64,000 bases of DNA from assembly GCF_015711645.1 (NCBI RefSeq), contig NZ_JABTEX010000002.1, forward strand, positions 1,550,001-1,614,000, given 5' to 3'. Origin of the DNA: Planomonospora sp. ID82291. Lineage in GTDB: Bacteria; Actinomycetota; Actinomycetes; Streptosporangiales; Streptosporangiaceae. Below the pieces are notes generated by a model that saw only the letters and a program-made list of their open reading frames with translations, did not search any database and was not told the origin of the DNA. A program made the position numbers and the translations under genes. Positions 31,240-38,769 of this stretch are shown in pieces. Numbering within the stretch: position 1 is the first letter of the stretch; every line of letters begins with the position of its first letter.

Positions 31240-32448
31240 TCACGTCCGTCCGGCGGCCACCGCCCGGCCGACGCCCCGGACGTCGGGCAGGACCAGCACG
31301 CCCAGGCAGGAGAGCGCGATCAGGGCCGCGGCGCCGTACAGGGTGGGAGCGGTGCCCACCGCGGCGGACAGCGGCCCGGCCAGGGCCATGCCGAGCGGGG
31401 TCAGTCCCAACGACAGCAGCCAGTCGTAGGCGGACACCCGGGAGAGCGCCTCGGCCGGGATGTGCTCCTGCACGGCCGTCTCCCACAGGGGCGCCATGAA
31501 CGCCAGCCCGCCGACCATCAGCCCGTAGGCCGCCGCGACGACCGGCGCGGGCGCTCCGGCGGCGAGCAGCACGAACGGCGGCGCGCCGAGGGCGAGGGCC
31601 AGGTTGGCGGCCACCAGCGGCCTGCGCGGCCTGATCCGCAGCGCCAGCAGGGCGCCGCAGAGCGCGCCGACGGTGCCGCCCTGCGCGATCATCCCCCAGG
31701 CCGGCGCGCCGCCCAGGCGGGTGACGGCGATCGCCGGGCCGATGGTGATCAGCGCGCAGCGGCCGAGGTTCCACAGGGCGTGGCCGACCAGGTTCGTCCA
31801 GTACCAGCGGTGCCGGCGCAGCTCCGCCCAGCCGTCGGCGAGCTGCCGGCCGAAGGACTCCCGGGGGGCGGACGGGAGCGGCGCGGGCCGGAGGCGGGAC
31901 AGCAGGGCCGCGCTGACCGCGAACGTCCCGGCGTCGAGCAGGAGCGCCCAGCCCGGTCCCGCGGTCAGCGTCAGCGCGGTCGCGATCCCCGGGCCGAGCA
32001 GCATGGAGCCGCGGCCGGCGATCGCCATCAGCGCGTTGGCGCGGGGCAGGTGCTCGGGGGCGACGGTCGCGGGCAGCAGGCCGGTGGTGGCGGGCAGGAA
32101 GAAGGCCGAGGCCGCCCCGGAGACGGCGGCCAGCGCCGCCAGGCGGGCGACGTCGACGGTGCCGGCGATCAGTTCGGCGCCCATGAGGGTGTGGGACAGG
32201 GCGCGGACGAGGTCGGCGGCCAGCATCACCCGCCGGCGGGGGAGGCGGTCGGCCCAGACGCCGCCGGGCAGCATCAGCGCCACCGCGGCGACGGACTGGG
32301 CGGCCAGGACCAGGCCGAGGTCGGTGGCCGAACCGGTCGCGGTGACGATCGCCAGGGCGAGGGCCACGGGGGTGACCGCGTCACCGAGGTGGGACAGGGC
32401 CTGGCCGGTCCAGAGCAGGCGGAAGCGGGGGTCGCGGAGGGGAGTCAC
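31240..32448 (-). CDS. MFS transporter
   Basis: 402 residues with 10-12 hydrophobic segments. The MFS loop 2-3 motif appears as GGVWADRLPRRRVML. It most resembles the EntS/drug-efflux type of MFS without a named substrate. The GTG has TAATAT (32456-32461 on the plus strand) 7 nt upstream and no ribosome-binding site. It is divergent from a MarR gene across 70 AT-rich nt, so MarR probably represses it. Confidence 0.9.
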   Translation of the reverse strand: MTPLRDPRFRLLWTGQALSHLGDAVTPVALALAIVTATGSATDLGLVLAAQSVAAVALMLPGGVWADRLPRRRVMLAADLVRALSHTLMGAELIAGTVDVARLAALAAVSGAASAFFLPATTGLLPATVAPEHLPRANALMAIAGRGSMLLGPGIATALTLTAGPGWALLLDAGTFAVSAALLSRLRPAPLPSAPRESFGRQLADGWAELRRHRWYWTNLVGHALWNLGRCALITIGPAIAVTRLGGAPAWGMIAQGGTVGALCGALLALRIRPRRPLVAANLALALGAPPFVLLAAGAPAPVVAAAYGLMVGGLAFMAPLWETAVQEHIPAEALSRVSAYDWLLSLGLTPLGMALAGPLSAAVGTAPTLYGAAALIALSCLGVLVLPDVRGVGRAVAAGRT

Positions 32449-32518
32449 GGCGGGGATATTACTACGAAATCAAAATATATCCATTCGTATTAACTGGGGC
32501 GGTCACTAGGGTGGGGGC
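32449..32518. promoter_or_regulatory. Divergent MFS/marR control region
   Basis: This 70-nt AT-rich gap holds both -10 elements (TAATAT leftwards, 32456-32461; TAGGGT rightwards, 32507-32512). A dyad TACGAA (32463-32468) ... TTCGTA (32484-32489) with a 15-nt gap lies between them. One bound MarR dimer here would cover both promoters. Confidence 0.6.
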
Positions 32519-33049
32519 ATGCAGGAACCGGACTCCATCGATCGGCACATCGCGCACTGGTCGCGTGAACTGCCCGACCTCGATCCCCGGAGCGAGGGGA
32601 TCATCACCCGCATGCAGGCGCTCGTGCGGTGGATGAAGCGGGAGAAGGAGGCCGGTCTCGGGACGGGGCTCAAGTACTGGGAGTTCGAGGTGCTCCACCG
32701 GCTGGTCGCCTCGGGCGCGCCGTACCGGGTGACGCCGACGGCGCTGGCCGAGTGGCTGGACACCCATCCCGCCACGATGACCAGCCGCCTCGACCGGCTG
32801 GAACGGGCGGGGTACGTCACCCGGGAGCACGATCCGGGCGACCGGCGCCGCCTGCTCGTCGCCCTCACCGGCCTCGGCCGGGAGCGCTGGGAGGCGGTGA
32901 TGAGCCGCAGGGGGGAGACGGAGGACGGGCTGCTGGCCGTGCTCGACGAGGGTGAGCGGGAGGCGCTGGCGGCGCTGCTCGGGAAACTGGTGGCCGGGAT
33001 CGAGGCGGCCGGGCCGCCGCTGATGCCCGACTGGCCGGGCGGGCGCTGA
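32519..33049 (+). CDS. MarR family transcriptional regulator
   Basis: 176 residues. The winged helix is complete: LKYWEFEVLHRL, TPTALAEWLDTHPATMTSRLDRLERAGYVTRE (recognition helix PATMTSRLDRLER) and DPGDRRRLLVALT, the MarR wing. The N- and C-terminal helices would form the dimer. ATG start with TAGGGT 6 nt upstream and no ribosome-binding site. The 3' end, including the stop, is duplicated just downstream. Confidence 0.92.
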   Translation: MQEPDSIDRHIAHWSRELPDLDPRSEGIITRMQALVRWMKREKEAGLGTGLKYWEFEVLHRLVASGAPYRVTPTALAEWLDTHPATMTSRLDRLERAGYVTREHDPGDRRRLLVALTGLGRERWEAVMSRRGETEDGLLAVLDEGEREALAALLGKLVAGIEAAGPPLMPDWPGGR

Positions 33050-33102
33050 GCCGGGCCGCCGCGCGTGCCCGACCGGCCGGGCGGGCGCTGAGCCGGACCG
33101 CC
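33025..33102. repeat. Tandem duplication of the marR 3' end
   Basis: GCCCGACTGGCCGGGCGGGC (33025-) and GCCCGACCGGCCGGGCGGGC (33067-) begin two copies of a 36-nt stretch with period 42 and two mismatches. Each copy has the CGCTGAGCC stop context. Confidence 0.8.
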
Positions 33103-33158
33103 GGCCGTGTGCCGCCCGTCGGCGGTACGGCGTCGGCGGGACGGGCGGCGCGGGGGGG

Positions 33159-33659
33159 TCAGACGACGTGGGACAGCCAGTGCGGCGGGGAGGCGAAGGG
33201 GGCGGCGCCGCCGGCGACGGCCTCCATCAGGTGGTCGGCGGCGGCGCGGGCGCCGGCGATGACGTCCGGGGGATAGGCGTAGCGGACCTGGTGCTCGGCG
33301 AACTCGTCCTCGTCGTCGAGGAAGGTCCGGCCGCCGCGCTCGCGGATCACGTCGAGGTCCAGGTCGACCATGGTGACCTCGCCGTCGCGCCACTCGGGCA
33401 CCGTGGTGATGTCGCAGTAGATCTCGGTCCTGTTCGGTTCGGCGTTGAACAGGGCCGTCCACCAGGCGTCGCGGGGGAAGAGGATCACGAACGGGTGCTC
33501 CCACGTGATCGGGGGAGCGGAGCCCTTGCGGCCGAGGGTGCCCGCGACGCAGCCGGTCCAGACCCCGTGCTCGTCCTCGCCGAGGAGCAGGGCGGGGTGG
33601 TGCCAGTGCAGGGAGCCGTCGTACTTGCGGTAGGTGACGTTCACGCTTTCGAAGGACAT
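33159..33659 (-). CDS. DUF402 family protein (NtdP/FomD-like phosphohydrolase fold)
   Basis: 166 residues from ATG 33657-33659. DUF402 features: WEHPFVILFPRDAWWTALFN, TEIYCDITTVPEW and MVDLDLDVIRERGGRTFLDD supply the acidic metal-binding patch. Relatives hydrolyse nucleoside di- or triphosphates or nucleotide adducts. TACTGT (33666-33671, read leftwards) is exactly 6 nt from this ATG, so it is preferred to the ATG at 33680. Confidence 0.85.
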   Translation of the reverse strand: MSFESVNVTYRKYDGSLHWHHPALLLGEDEHGVWTGCVAGTLGRKGSAPPITWEHPFVILFPRDAWWTALFNAEPNRTEIYCDITTVPEWRDGEVTMVDLDLDVIRERGGRTFLDDEDEFAEHQVRYAYPPDVIAGARAAADHLMEAVAGGAAPFASPPHWLSHVV

Positions 33660-33809
33660 GCTCCGACAGTAGAAGATCATCCGCTGTGTTGTCCGCCGCC
33701 CTCGTCACCCGGTCCCCACCGGGCCGGCGAGGGCCCGGCGGCCGGGCCTGAGGGGACGGCGGGACACCGGCTCTCCGGTGCGGTGGCGGGCTCCGGCGGC
33801 GGGGTGTGG

Positions 33810-34931
33810 TCAGGCGAGGCGGCGGGCTCCGGCGGCGGGGGTCGCGGGGTAGACCTCCGGCGGGACCCAGCCGCGCTCGGCGTAGGCCAGGAGCACCGCG
33901 TCCCGCACGGCCTCCACCCGGTCGTCGGCGACCAGCGCGATCGCCGACCCGCCGAACCCGCCGCCGGTCATCCGCGCGCCCCGCGCCCCGCCCCGGATCG
34001 CGGACTCCACGGCCACGTCCAGCTCCGGGCACGACACCTCGAACTGGTCGCGCAGCGACAGGTGGGAGGCGTTCAGCAGCGCCCCGATCTCCCCCACCGC
34101 TCCGGCGCGCAGCAGCCCGACGACCGCCTCCACCCGGTGGTTCTCGGTCACCACGTGCTGGACGCGCCGGCGCTCGTCGCCGGAGAGCCGCGCCAGCGCC
34201 TCCGCCAGGTCGGTGACGTCGCGCAGCGCGTCCACGCCCAGCCGGGCGGCGGCGCTCTCGCAGTCCCGGCGCCGCCGGGCGTACTGGCCGTCGGCGAGCT
34301 CGTGGTGGACCCCGGTGTTGACGATGAGAAGCTGGAGGCCGTGGGCGGCCAGGTCGAACGGGATGGTCCGGGTCCCCAGGGTCCGGCAGTCCAGGAAGAG
34401 GGCCTTGCCCTCCTCGCCGAGCGCCGACGCGGCCTGGTCCATGATCCCGCACGGCATGCCGACGAAGTCGTTCTCGGCCCGCTGCGCGGCCAGCGCGGTC
34501 TCCATCCGGGACAGGCCGAGGCCGTACAGCTCGTCGAGCGCGAGGCCGACCGCCACCTCCAGGGCGGCGCTCGACGACAGCCCCGCGCCCCGGGGCACGT
34601 CCCCGTCGATCACGATGTCCGCGCCCCGCACCGGGTGTCCGGCCTCCCGCAGCGCCCAGAGCACTCCGATGACGTACCGGGTCCAGCCCTCGGCCTGCGC
34701 CGGGTCCTCGACGGTGACGGCGGGGCCGGGCGCCTGGAGGGAGCGGAGCCGGACGAGGTCGTCCTCGCGGGAGGAGACCGCCGCGGTGACCCCCCACGGC
34801 ACGGCGAACGGCAGCACGAACCCGTCGTTGTAGTCGGTGTGCTCGCCGATCAGGTTGACCCGTCCCGGAGCGTGCCACACCCCCTGCGGCTCGGCGCCGA
34901 AGGACTCCTGAAAAGCCTCAACAACCCTCAT
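33810..34931 (-). CDS. galK: Galactokinase
   Basis: 373 residues, full length GHMP kinase. The galactose-binding signature is GRVNLIGEHTDYNDGFVLP, the phosphate loop is GDVPRGAGLSSSAALE and motif 3 is GARMTGGGFGGSAIAL. It phosphorylates galactose at C1 in the Leloir pathway. galT and galE are not adjacent. The ATG has GAGGAG about 10 nt upstream. Confidence 0.96.
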   Translation of the reverse strand: MRVVEAFQESFGAEPQGVWHAPGRVNLIGEHTDYNDGFVLPFAVPWGVTAAVSSREDDLVRLRSLQAPGPAVTVEDPAQAEGWTRYVIGVLWALREAGHPVRGADIVIDGDVPRGAGLSSSAALEVAVGLALDELYGLGLSRMETALAAQRAENDFVGMPCGIMDQAASALGEEGKALFLDCRTLGTRTIPFDLAAHGLQLLIVNTGVHHELADGQYARRRRDCESAAARLGVDALRDVTDLAEALARLSGDERRRVQHVVTENHRVEAVVGLLRAGAVGEIGALLNASHLSLRDQFEVSCPELDVAVESAIRGGARGARMTGGGFGGSAIALVADDRVEAVRDAVLLAYAERGWVPPEVYPATPAAGARRLA

Positions 34932-35081
34932 GTTCCAACACTCCTCAACAGGGTCTCACCGTACCTTAGCGACCTCCGTGGGTGCTTCCGCCGGATCGAG
35001 GTCACATCTTGGATCCGTCCGTCCGGTGGATGTGCGAACGGGGCGGACCTTTGGTTGAATGCGTCGGTACGGCTTGCGCGA

Positions 35082-35155
35082 GGGGCGGTAGCTCAGCCGG
35101 TTAGAGCAGGGGACTCATAATCCCTGGGTCGCGGGTTCGAGTCCCGCCCGCCCTA
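35082..35155 (+). tRNA. tRNA-Met (anticodon CAT), possibly elongator
   Basis: Acceptor GGGGCGG/CCGCCCT (first pair G-U), D-arm GCTC, anticodon stem GGGGA/TCCCT with loop CTCATAA, and T-arm GCGGG-TTCGAGT-CCCGC. CCA is not encoded. CAT could also be tRNA-Ile2 after lysidine modification. A defence island begins just downstream. Confidence 0.93.
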
Positions 35156-35350
35156 CCCTCCGTGACCTGCGGCGATGCCGTTTCGTTGCTCGTTTTCCTG
35201 TCCGCTTTGTCGCCTGGTGGGCACATGCTGATCCGTTGCCGGCCCATCGGATGGTGCCCCGTTCCTTCCCTGCGGTCACTTCCCGAGCGCGGAGCGGGGC
35301 ACGATCGCCGCCACGGCCTCGGCGGCGGCCTCGGCCGCTGAGGAGAAGCC

Positions 35351-35530
35351 ATGTCCGAGTCGGAGCGGACCTTCATCCGTGGCGATGACCGCCTGGACCG
35401 GATCCTGGCCGATCCGGACATCGCGGCCGGGGTCGCTCAGGCACACGAGGCGGCCGAGGAGACGGATCGTGCTTACGCGATGAACCTCGCGATGATCCGC
35501 AAGGCCGGGCGGACGGTCCCGGCGGGATGA
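35351..35530 (+). CDS. Small orphan protein (59 aa) at the left edge of the defence island
   Basis: ATG 35351 has a strong GAGGAGAAG site and the frame closes at 35530. The protein starts MSESERTFIRGDDRLDRILA and is acidic and helical, with ADPDIAAGVAQAHEAAEET in the middle. It is followed at once by a strong terminator, which supports a real transcription unit. I do not recognise it. Size and site would fit an antitoxin or a small regulator, but no toxin partner is seen. Confidence 0.6.
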   Translation: MSESERTFIRGDDRLDRILADPDIAAGVAQAHEAAEETDRAYAMNLAMIRKAGRTVPAG

Positions 35531-35540
35531 CCACGGTGCC

Positions 35541-35590
35541 TCGCCCTGCCCTCCCGGGTGCCACGGATGTTCCGCGGGAGGGCGGGGCGA
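35541..35590 (+). terminator. Terminator after the 59-aa gene
   Basis: TCGCCCTGCCCTCCCG (35541-35556) pairs with CGGGAGGGCGGGGCGA (35575-35590) over 16 bp with one G-T pair, around an 18-nt loop. Confidence 0.75.
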
Positions 35591-35667
35591 CGACTCACGA
35601 CGTCATGGCACGGGAGTCGCATCCGGCTCGCCGTTGAGGATCGCGATGATCGCGCTGGTGCCGATGA

Positions 35668-37941
35668 TCATTTGAGGAGGCCGGCCTCCGGATCGTCGAG
35701 GGGGGCGGTGGACGGTTCCGTCGGTTCGAGCCGGGAACGGACTTTCGAGGCGAGGGCGAGGAGGTCGTCGGCCATCGTGGCGTCCCGGCTCGCCTGGCGG
35801 TCGGCGGCGTTATCGAGTTCCTCATCACGTTGAGCGAGCACCTCAAGGGCGAGTTGCCAGATGGTGCCCTCTCCGGGGACCGTCCAGCGGGACGGTCCCT
35901 GGACGGCGACCGGTCGCGTCTCGGGATCCCATCCCGCCTCGTCCCAGATGTGAGTGACGAGACCGGTCGGGGAGTATCGATTCCCGTCGACGGCCCACAC
36001 GAGGGGCTTGGAACGGTTGTTCGTCCATGCGGCCTGGCCACGGCGGGGATCGGCGGTCAGCCATGCGGAGAGCGCATCGTGCTCGTTCTGAGTGGCGTAC
36101 GCGAATGTGAGGGGGGTGCCATCGGCGAGCCGTCCGGCGTCCACCAGGGTGGGGACCGCGTTCGGTCGCCGGGTACGGCGCCCCCTGGCCGGCGGTTGAT
36201 ACTCCGTCGGCAGATCGGGTGCGGTCTTTCCTCCGCCCAGTTCGGACAGGACACGCCTCACGAGCGTCCGGCAGCGGTCAGGGTTGGCGAACGTGCTGCT
36301 GATGAACGACGTCGGCCCGAACTCCGCGTCCAGATGGTGGATCAACCAGGTGAGTCCCTCGATGACGAGGCCTGGAATCCGCTCCCTGGCGGCATCGAGA
36401 TCATAGGTGGAACTGTCGATGTCTTCGGTGCCGATGCGCTGGAAGATGATGTGGGTGAGGAGCAGGTCGGCGTTCTCCGCGACGGCTCGGGCTCGGCCTT
36501 CCCGCTGGCCCTTGCTCTCCTCCAGTGCGGCTCCCACGGCCCTCATGATCAACACGGAGTGCCAGATCTGGTAGGCGTTCGGGGCCGGGTCGAACAGCAG
36601 GGTGTAGGCGCCGGACGGGCCGGTCTCCCAGAGCAGGTCGGTGCTCCGCTTGGCGCGGACGGCCAGGTCGGGGTTGCGGTGCGCGCAGGCGAGGGCGGTG
36701 GCCGCGTGGACGACGGAGCACCCGGCGTCGGGCAGGGGGTCGAGCTCTCCCCGCCGGAAGGTGTAGCTCTTGTCCAGCGAAAGGGCGAAATCCTCCCGGA
36801 CGGCGGACTGGACGGGGTCGAGTGCGACGACGATGTCCCGTCGCTCGACCTGGTTCTGGGTGTTCGTCGTGCGGGTGACCGTCGTCCCGAATCCGTCGGG
36901 GCAGTGCCGGGTGGTGATGACCTTGACCCCGACGTAGGCCTGGGACGCCATGTCGGCCGCGCGGCGCATGGCCTCCGCGGTCGCGGTGACGGTCTGCGCG
37001 CCGTTGACGACGCTGGCTCCGTGCATGCGCAGCCTGACCGGGGCCTGGCTGGCCCGGCTCCAGGCCTGTCGCTCGGCGTGGTCGCACAGGATCGTGATCC
37101 CGTTGTTGAGGTACCAGAAGTCCTCGGGGTTCTCGGTCAGAGTCTCGACGAGCCCGTGGTTGACCTCGGTGAGCCCGAGTGAACGCCGGATGTTCTGGGA
37201 GAACAGCCGGTCTCCGTGCTCCTCGTACCACTGTGCGATCTCGGCGGCGGGGACCCGGCCCTGATATGCCTCGTACGGATCGGCGAGGGGGATCCACTTG
37301 TCCATCGGAGCGGTGAGGCTGATCGGCGGCTCGGCCAGGTCGTCGCGGACGGCCTCCCAGACGCGCTGCGCGGACCAGACCTCGTAGCCCAGCTTCCTGT
37401 CGTAGTCGGTGTTGAACTCGCGCTGCACATCATGGAAGCAGTCCAGGACCTCGTTCGAGAGGGTGCCGTCCCCGACGAGCACCGTCACCAGGGTGATCCG
37501 TCCCCGCGGGTCCTTGAGGACGGCTTTCACCTGCTCGGCGTGGCGCTGGAACTGGTCGTTGAACCGGCCGAATCTCTGCTGGTCGATGATCCGCAGCCCC
37601 TGGACGAACTTGAGGGCTTCGGCGACTCCGAAACCGGCCGTCCCCTTGTCGCTCCACTTGGACTGGATGAGGAGGAGGTGGAGACCGCCGTCGGTGAAGG
37701 CGACACCGTCGACTCCCAGGTCGTTGCGGCCGTCGATGAGGGTGCCGGCCGCCGCCGCGCTGTCGCATCCGGTCAGTTTCCGGGCGACGAACGCCGCGAG
37801 CGCCCGGCTGAGGAACTTCCTCTCGAACTCTTCCGGCCCCGTCCTCAGGGCATCGCTCATGCTGATCAGATCGTCGAACTCGCGGTGCAGTGCCTCGGCG
37901 ATCTGATGCACCCGCAACGGCATGCCGCTCTGCTTGCCCAT
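35668..37941 (-). CDS. AIPR family protein with a nuclease-like N-terminus (abortive infection)
   Basis: 757 residues from ATG 37941; a further start at 38040 lacks a site. The AIPR core is shown by RLFSQNIRRSLGL, FWYLNNGITILCD and VVNGAQTVTATAEAM, then RTTNTQNQVERRDI. Before it (residues about 60-100) is a PD-(D/E)xK-like pattern, NDLGVDGVAF followed by LLLIQSKWSD. Asp78, Gln93 and Lys95 are the candidate catalytic residues. AIPR proteins are linked to abortive phage infection and to restriction loci. The gene reads leftwards with the NYN gene upstream (117 nt) and away from the methylase. The nuclease claim is inference from the motif. Confidence 0.88.
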   Translation of the reverse strand: MGKQSGMPLRVHQIAEALHREFDDLISMSDALRTGPEEFERKFLSRALAAFVARKLTGCDSAAAAGTLIDGRNDLGVDGVAFTDGGLHLLLIQSKWSDKGTAGFGVAEALKFVQGLRIIDQQRFGRFNDQFQRHAEQVKAVLKDPRGRITLVTVLVGDGTLSNEVLDCFHDVQREFNTDYDRKLGYEVWSAQRVWEAVRDDLAEPPISLTAPMDKWIPLADPYEAYQGRVPAAEIAQWYEEHGDRLFSQNIRRSLGLTEVNHGLVETLTENPEDFWYLNNGITILCDHAERQAWSRASQAPVRLRMHGASVVNGAQTVTATAEAMRRAADMASQAYVGVKVITTRHCPDGFGTTVTRTTNTQNQVERRDIVVALDPVQSAVREDFALSLDKSYTFRRGELDPLPDAGCSVVHAATALACAHRNPDLAVRAKRSTDLLWETGPSGAYTLLFDPAPNAYQIWHSVLIMRAVGAALEESKGQREGRARAVAENADLLLTHIIFQRIGTEDIDSSTYDLDAARERIPGLVIEGLTWLIHHLDAEFGPTSFISSTFANPDRCRTLVRRVLSELGGGKTAPDLPTEYQPPARGRRTRRPNAVPTLVDAGRLADGTPLTFAYATQNEHDALSAWLTADPRRGQAAWTNNRSKPLVWAVDGNRYSPTGLVTHIWDEAGWDPETRPVAVQGPSRWTVPGEGTIWQLALEVLAQRDEELDNAADRQASRDATMADDLLALASKVRSRLEPTEPSTAPLDDPEAGLLK

Positions 37942-38057
37942 GTGCCTCCAGTCCCCTCCGGTGGTCCGACACAAATGATCACTCATCGGCGGCGGCCACG
38001 GTGCCGAATGCCGATATCCCGAGGGATTCCCGGAGCGCATCGGCCTCCGGCCGCCTG

Positions 38058-38609
38058 TCAGGCCGCGCAGGCCGCGGGCGGTTCGAGGGCGACGACGTCG
38101 GGCACTGCGGCGTGCAGCCTCCGGCTGAGGGCGTCGCGGAGGGAGACGGCGGTCACGTGCACGCCCCGGCCGGCGAGCCAGACGGCCAGCTCGGTGAAGT
38201 AACCGTCACCGGAGCCGATGACGACCTGGTCGAAGCGCCGGTCGATCCGGCCGTCGAGGGCCGCCTCGACGAGTGCCCGGTCCGCGCCGTCGGGACCGGA
38301 GCGGGCCAGCAGCTGCACCCCTCGTAGCGCGATCCCCACCGCGACGAGGGCGTTGTGGTTGACCGCGACGATGAACTGGTCCATCGGCCCGACCGGGACG
38401 ATCGTCCGGTAGAGCCCCATGACCGCGGTGACCTCCGGGGTGCTGGGGCGGGTGGAGGCCGTCAGGTTCTCGATGTCCAGCAGATGCACGGCACGCCCGC
38501 AGCGGAGGGTCCGCCCGGAGCGTCGCCTGCCGTGGTGCCTGCTGTGGTGCCTGCCGCCGGTCGGCTCGGAGATCTGGAATCGGTCGACGCGCGTGGTGGG
38601 GGTGATCAC
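38058..38609 (-). CDS. NYN-domain (PIN-like) putative ribonuclease
   Basis: 183 residues from GTG 38609; no good ribosome-binding site, so the start is uncertain. After a basic N-terminus the NYN/PIN fold has acidic metal ligands in VHLLDIENLTA (Asp45/Glu47 region), GPDGADRALVEAAL and VIGSGDGYFTELAVWLA. LabA/NYN proteins cut RNA or act in defence against nucleic acids. It is divergent from the N6 methylase and 117 nt upstream of the AIPR gene, so the two may be one transcript. Confidence 0.82.
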   Translation of the reverse strand: MITPTTRVDRFQISEPTGGRHHSRHHGRRRSGRTLRCGRAVHLLDIENLTASTRPSTPEVTAVMGLYRTIVPVGPMDQFIVAVNHNALVAVGIALRGVQLLARSGPDGADRALVEAALDGRIDRRFDQVVIGSGDGYFTELAVWLAGRGVHVTAVSLRDALSRRLHAAVPDVVALEPPAACAA

Positions 38610-38769
38610 GTGCCATCGGTCCTTCCGTGGGGATGGTCCTCGTGTTCTGCGACGTTCATTAGATCATGTGTTGATGGAATCGACCAACATTTTTTTCGAC
38701 GTTGCGTCACACCTTTGCCTGGAGTACGGTCCTGTCGACACAGGGAGCTTGGAGAAGAAAGGGTGCGAG

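Noticed and set aside
35527-35637. 36-codon frame overlapping the 59-aa gene by ATGA
   Set aside because: Most of it is the terminator hairpin and the peptide has no recognisable feature. Overlap of this type can arise by chance.
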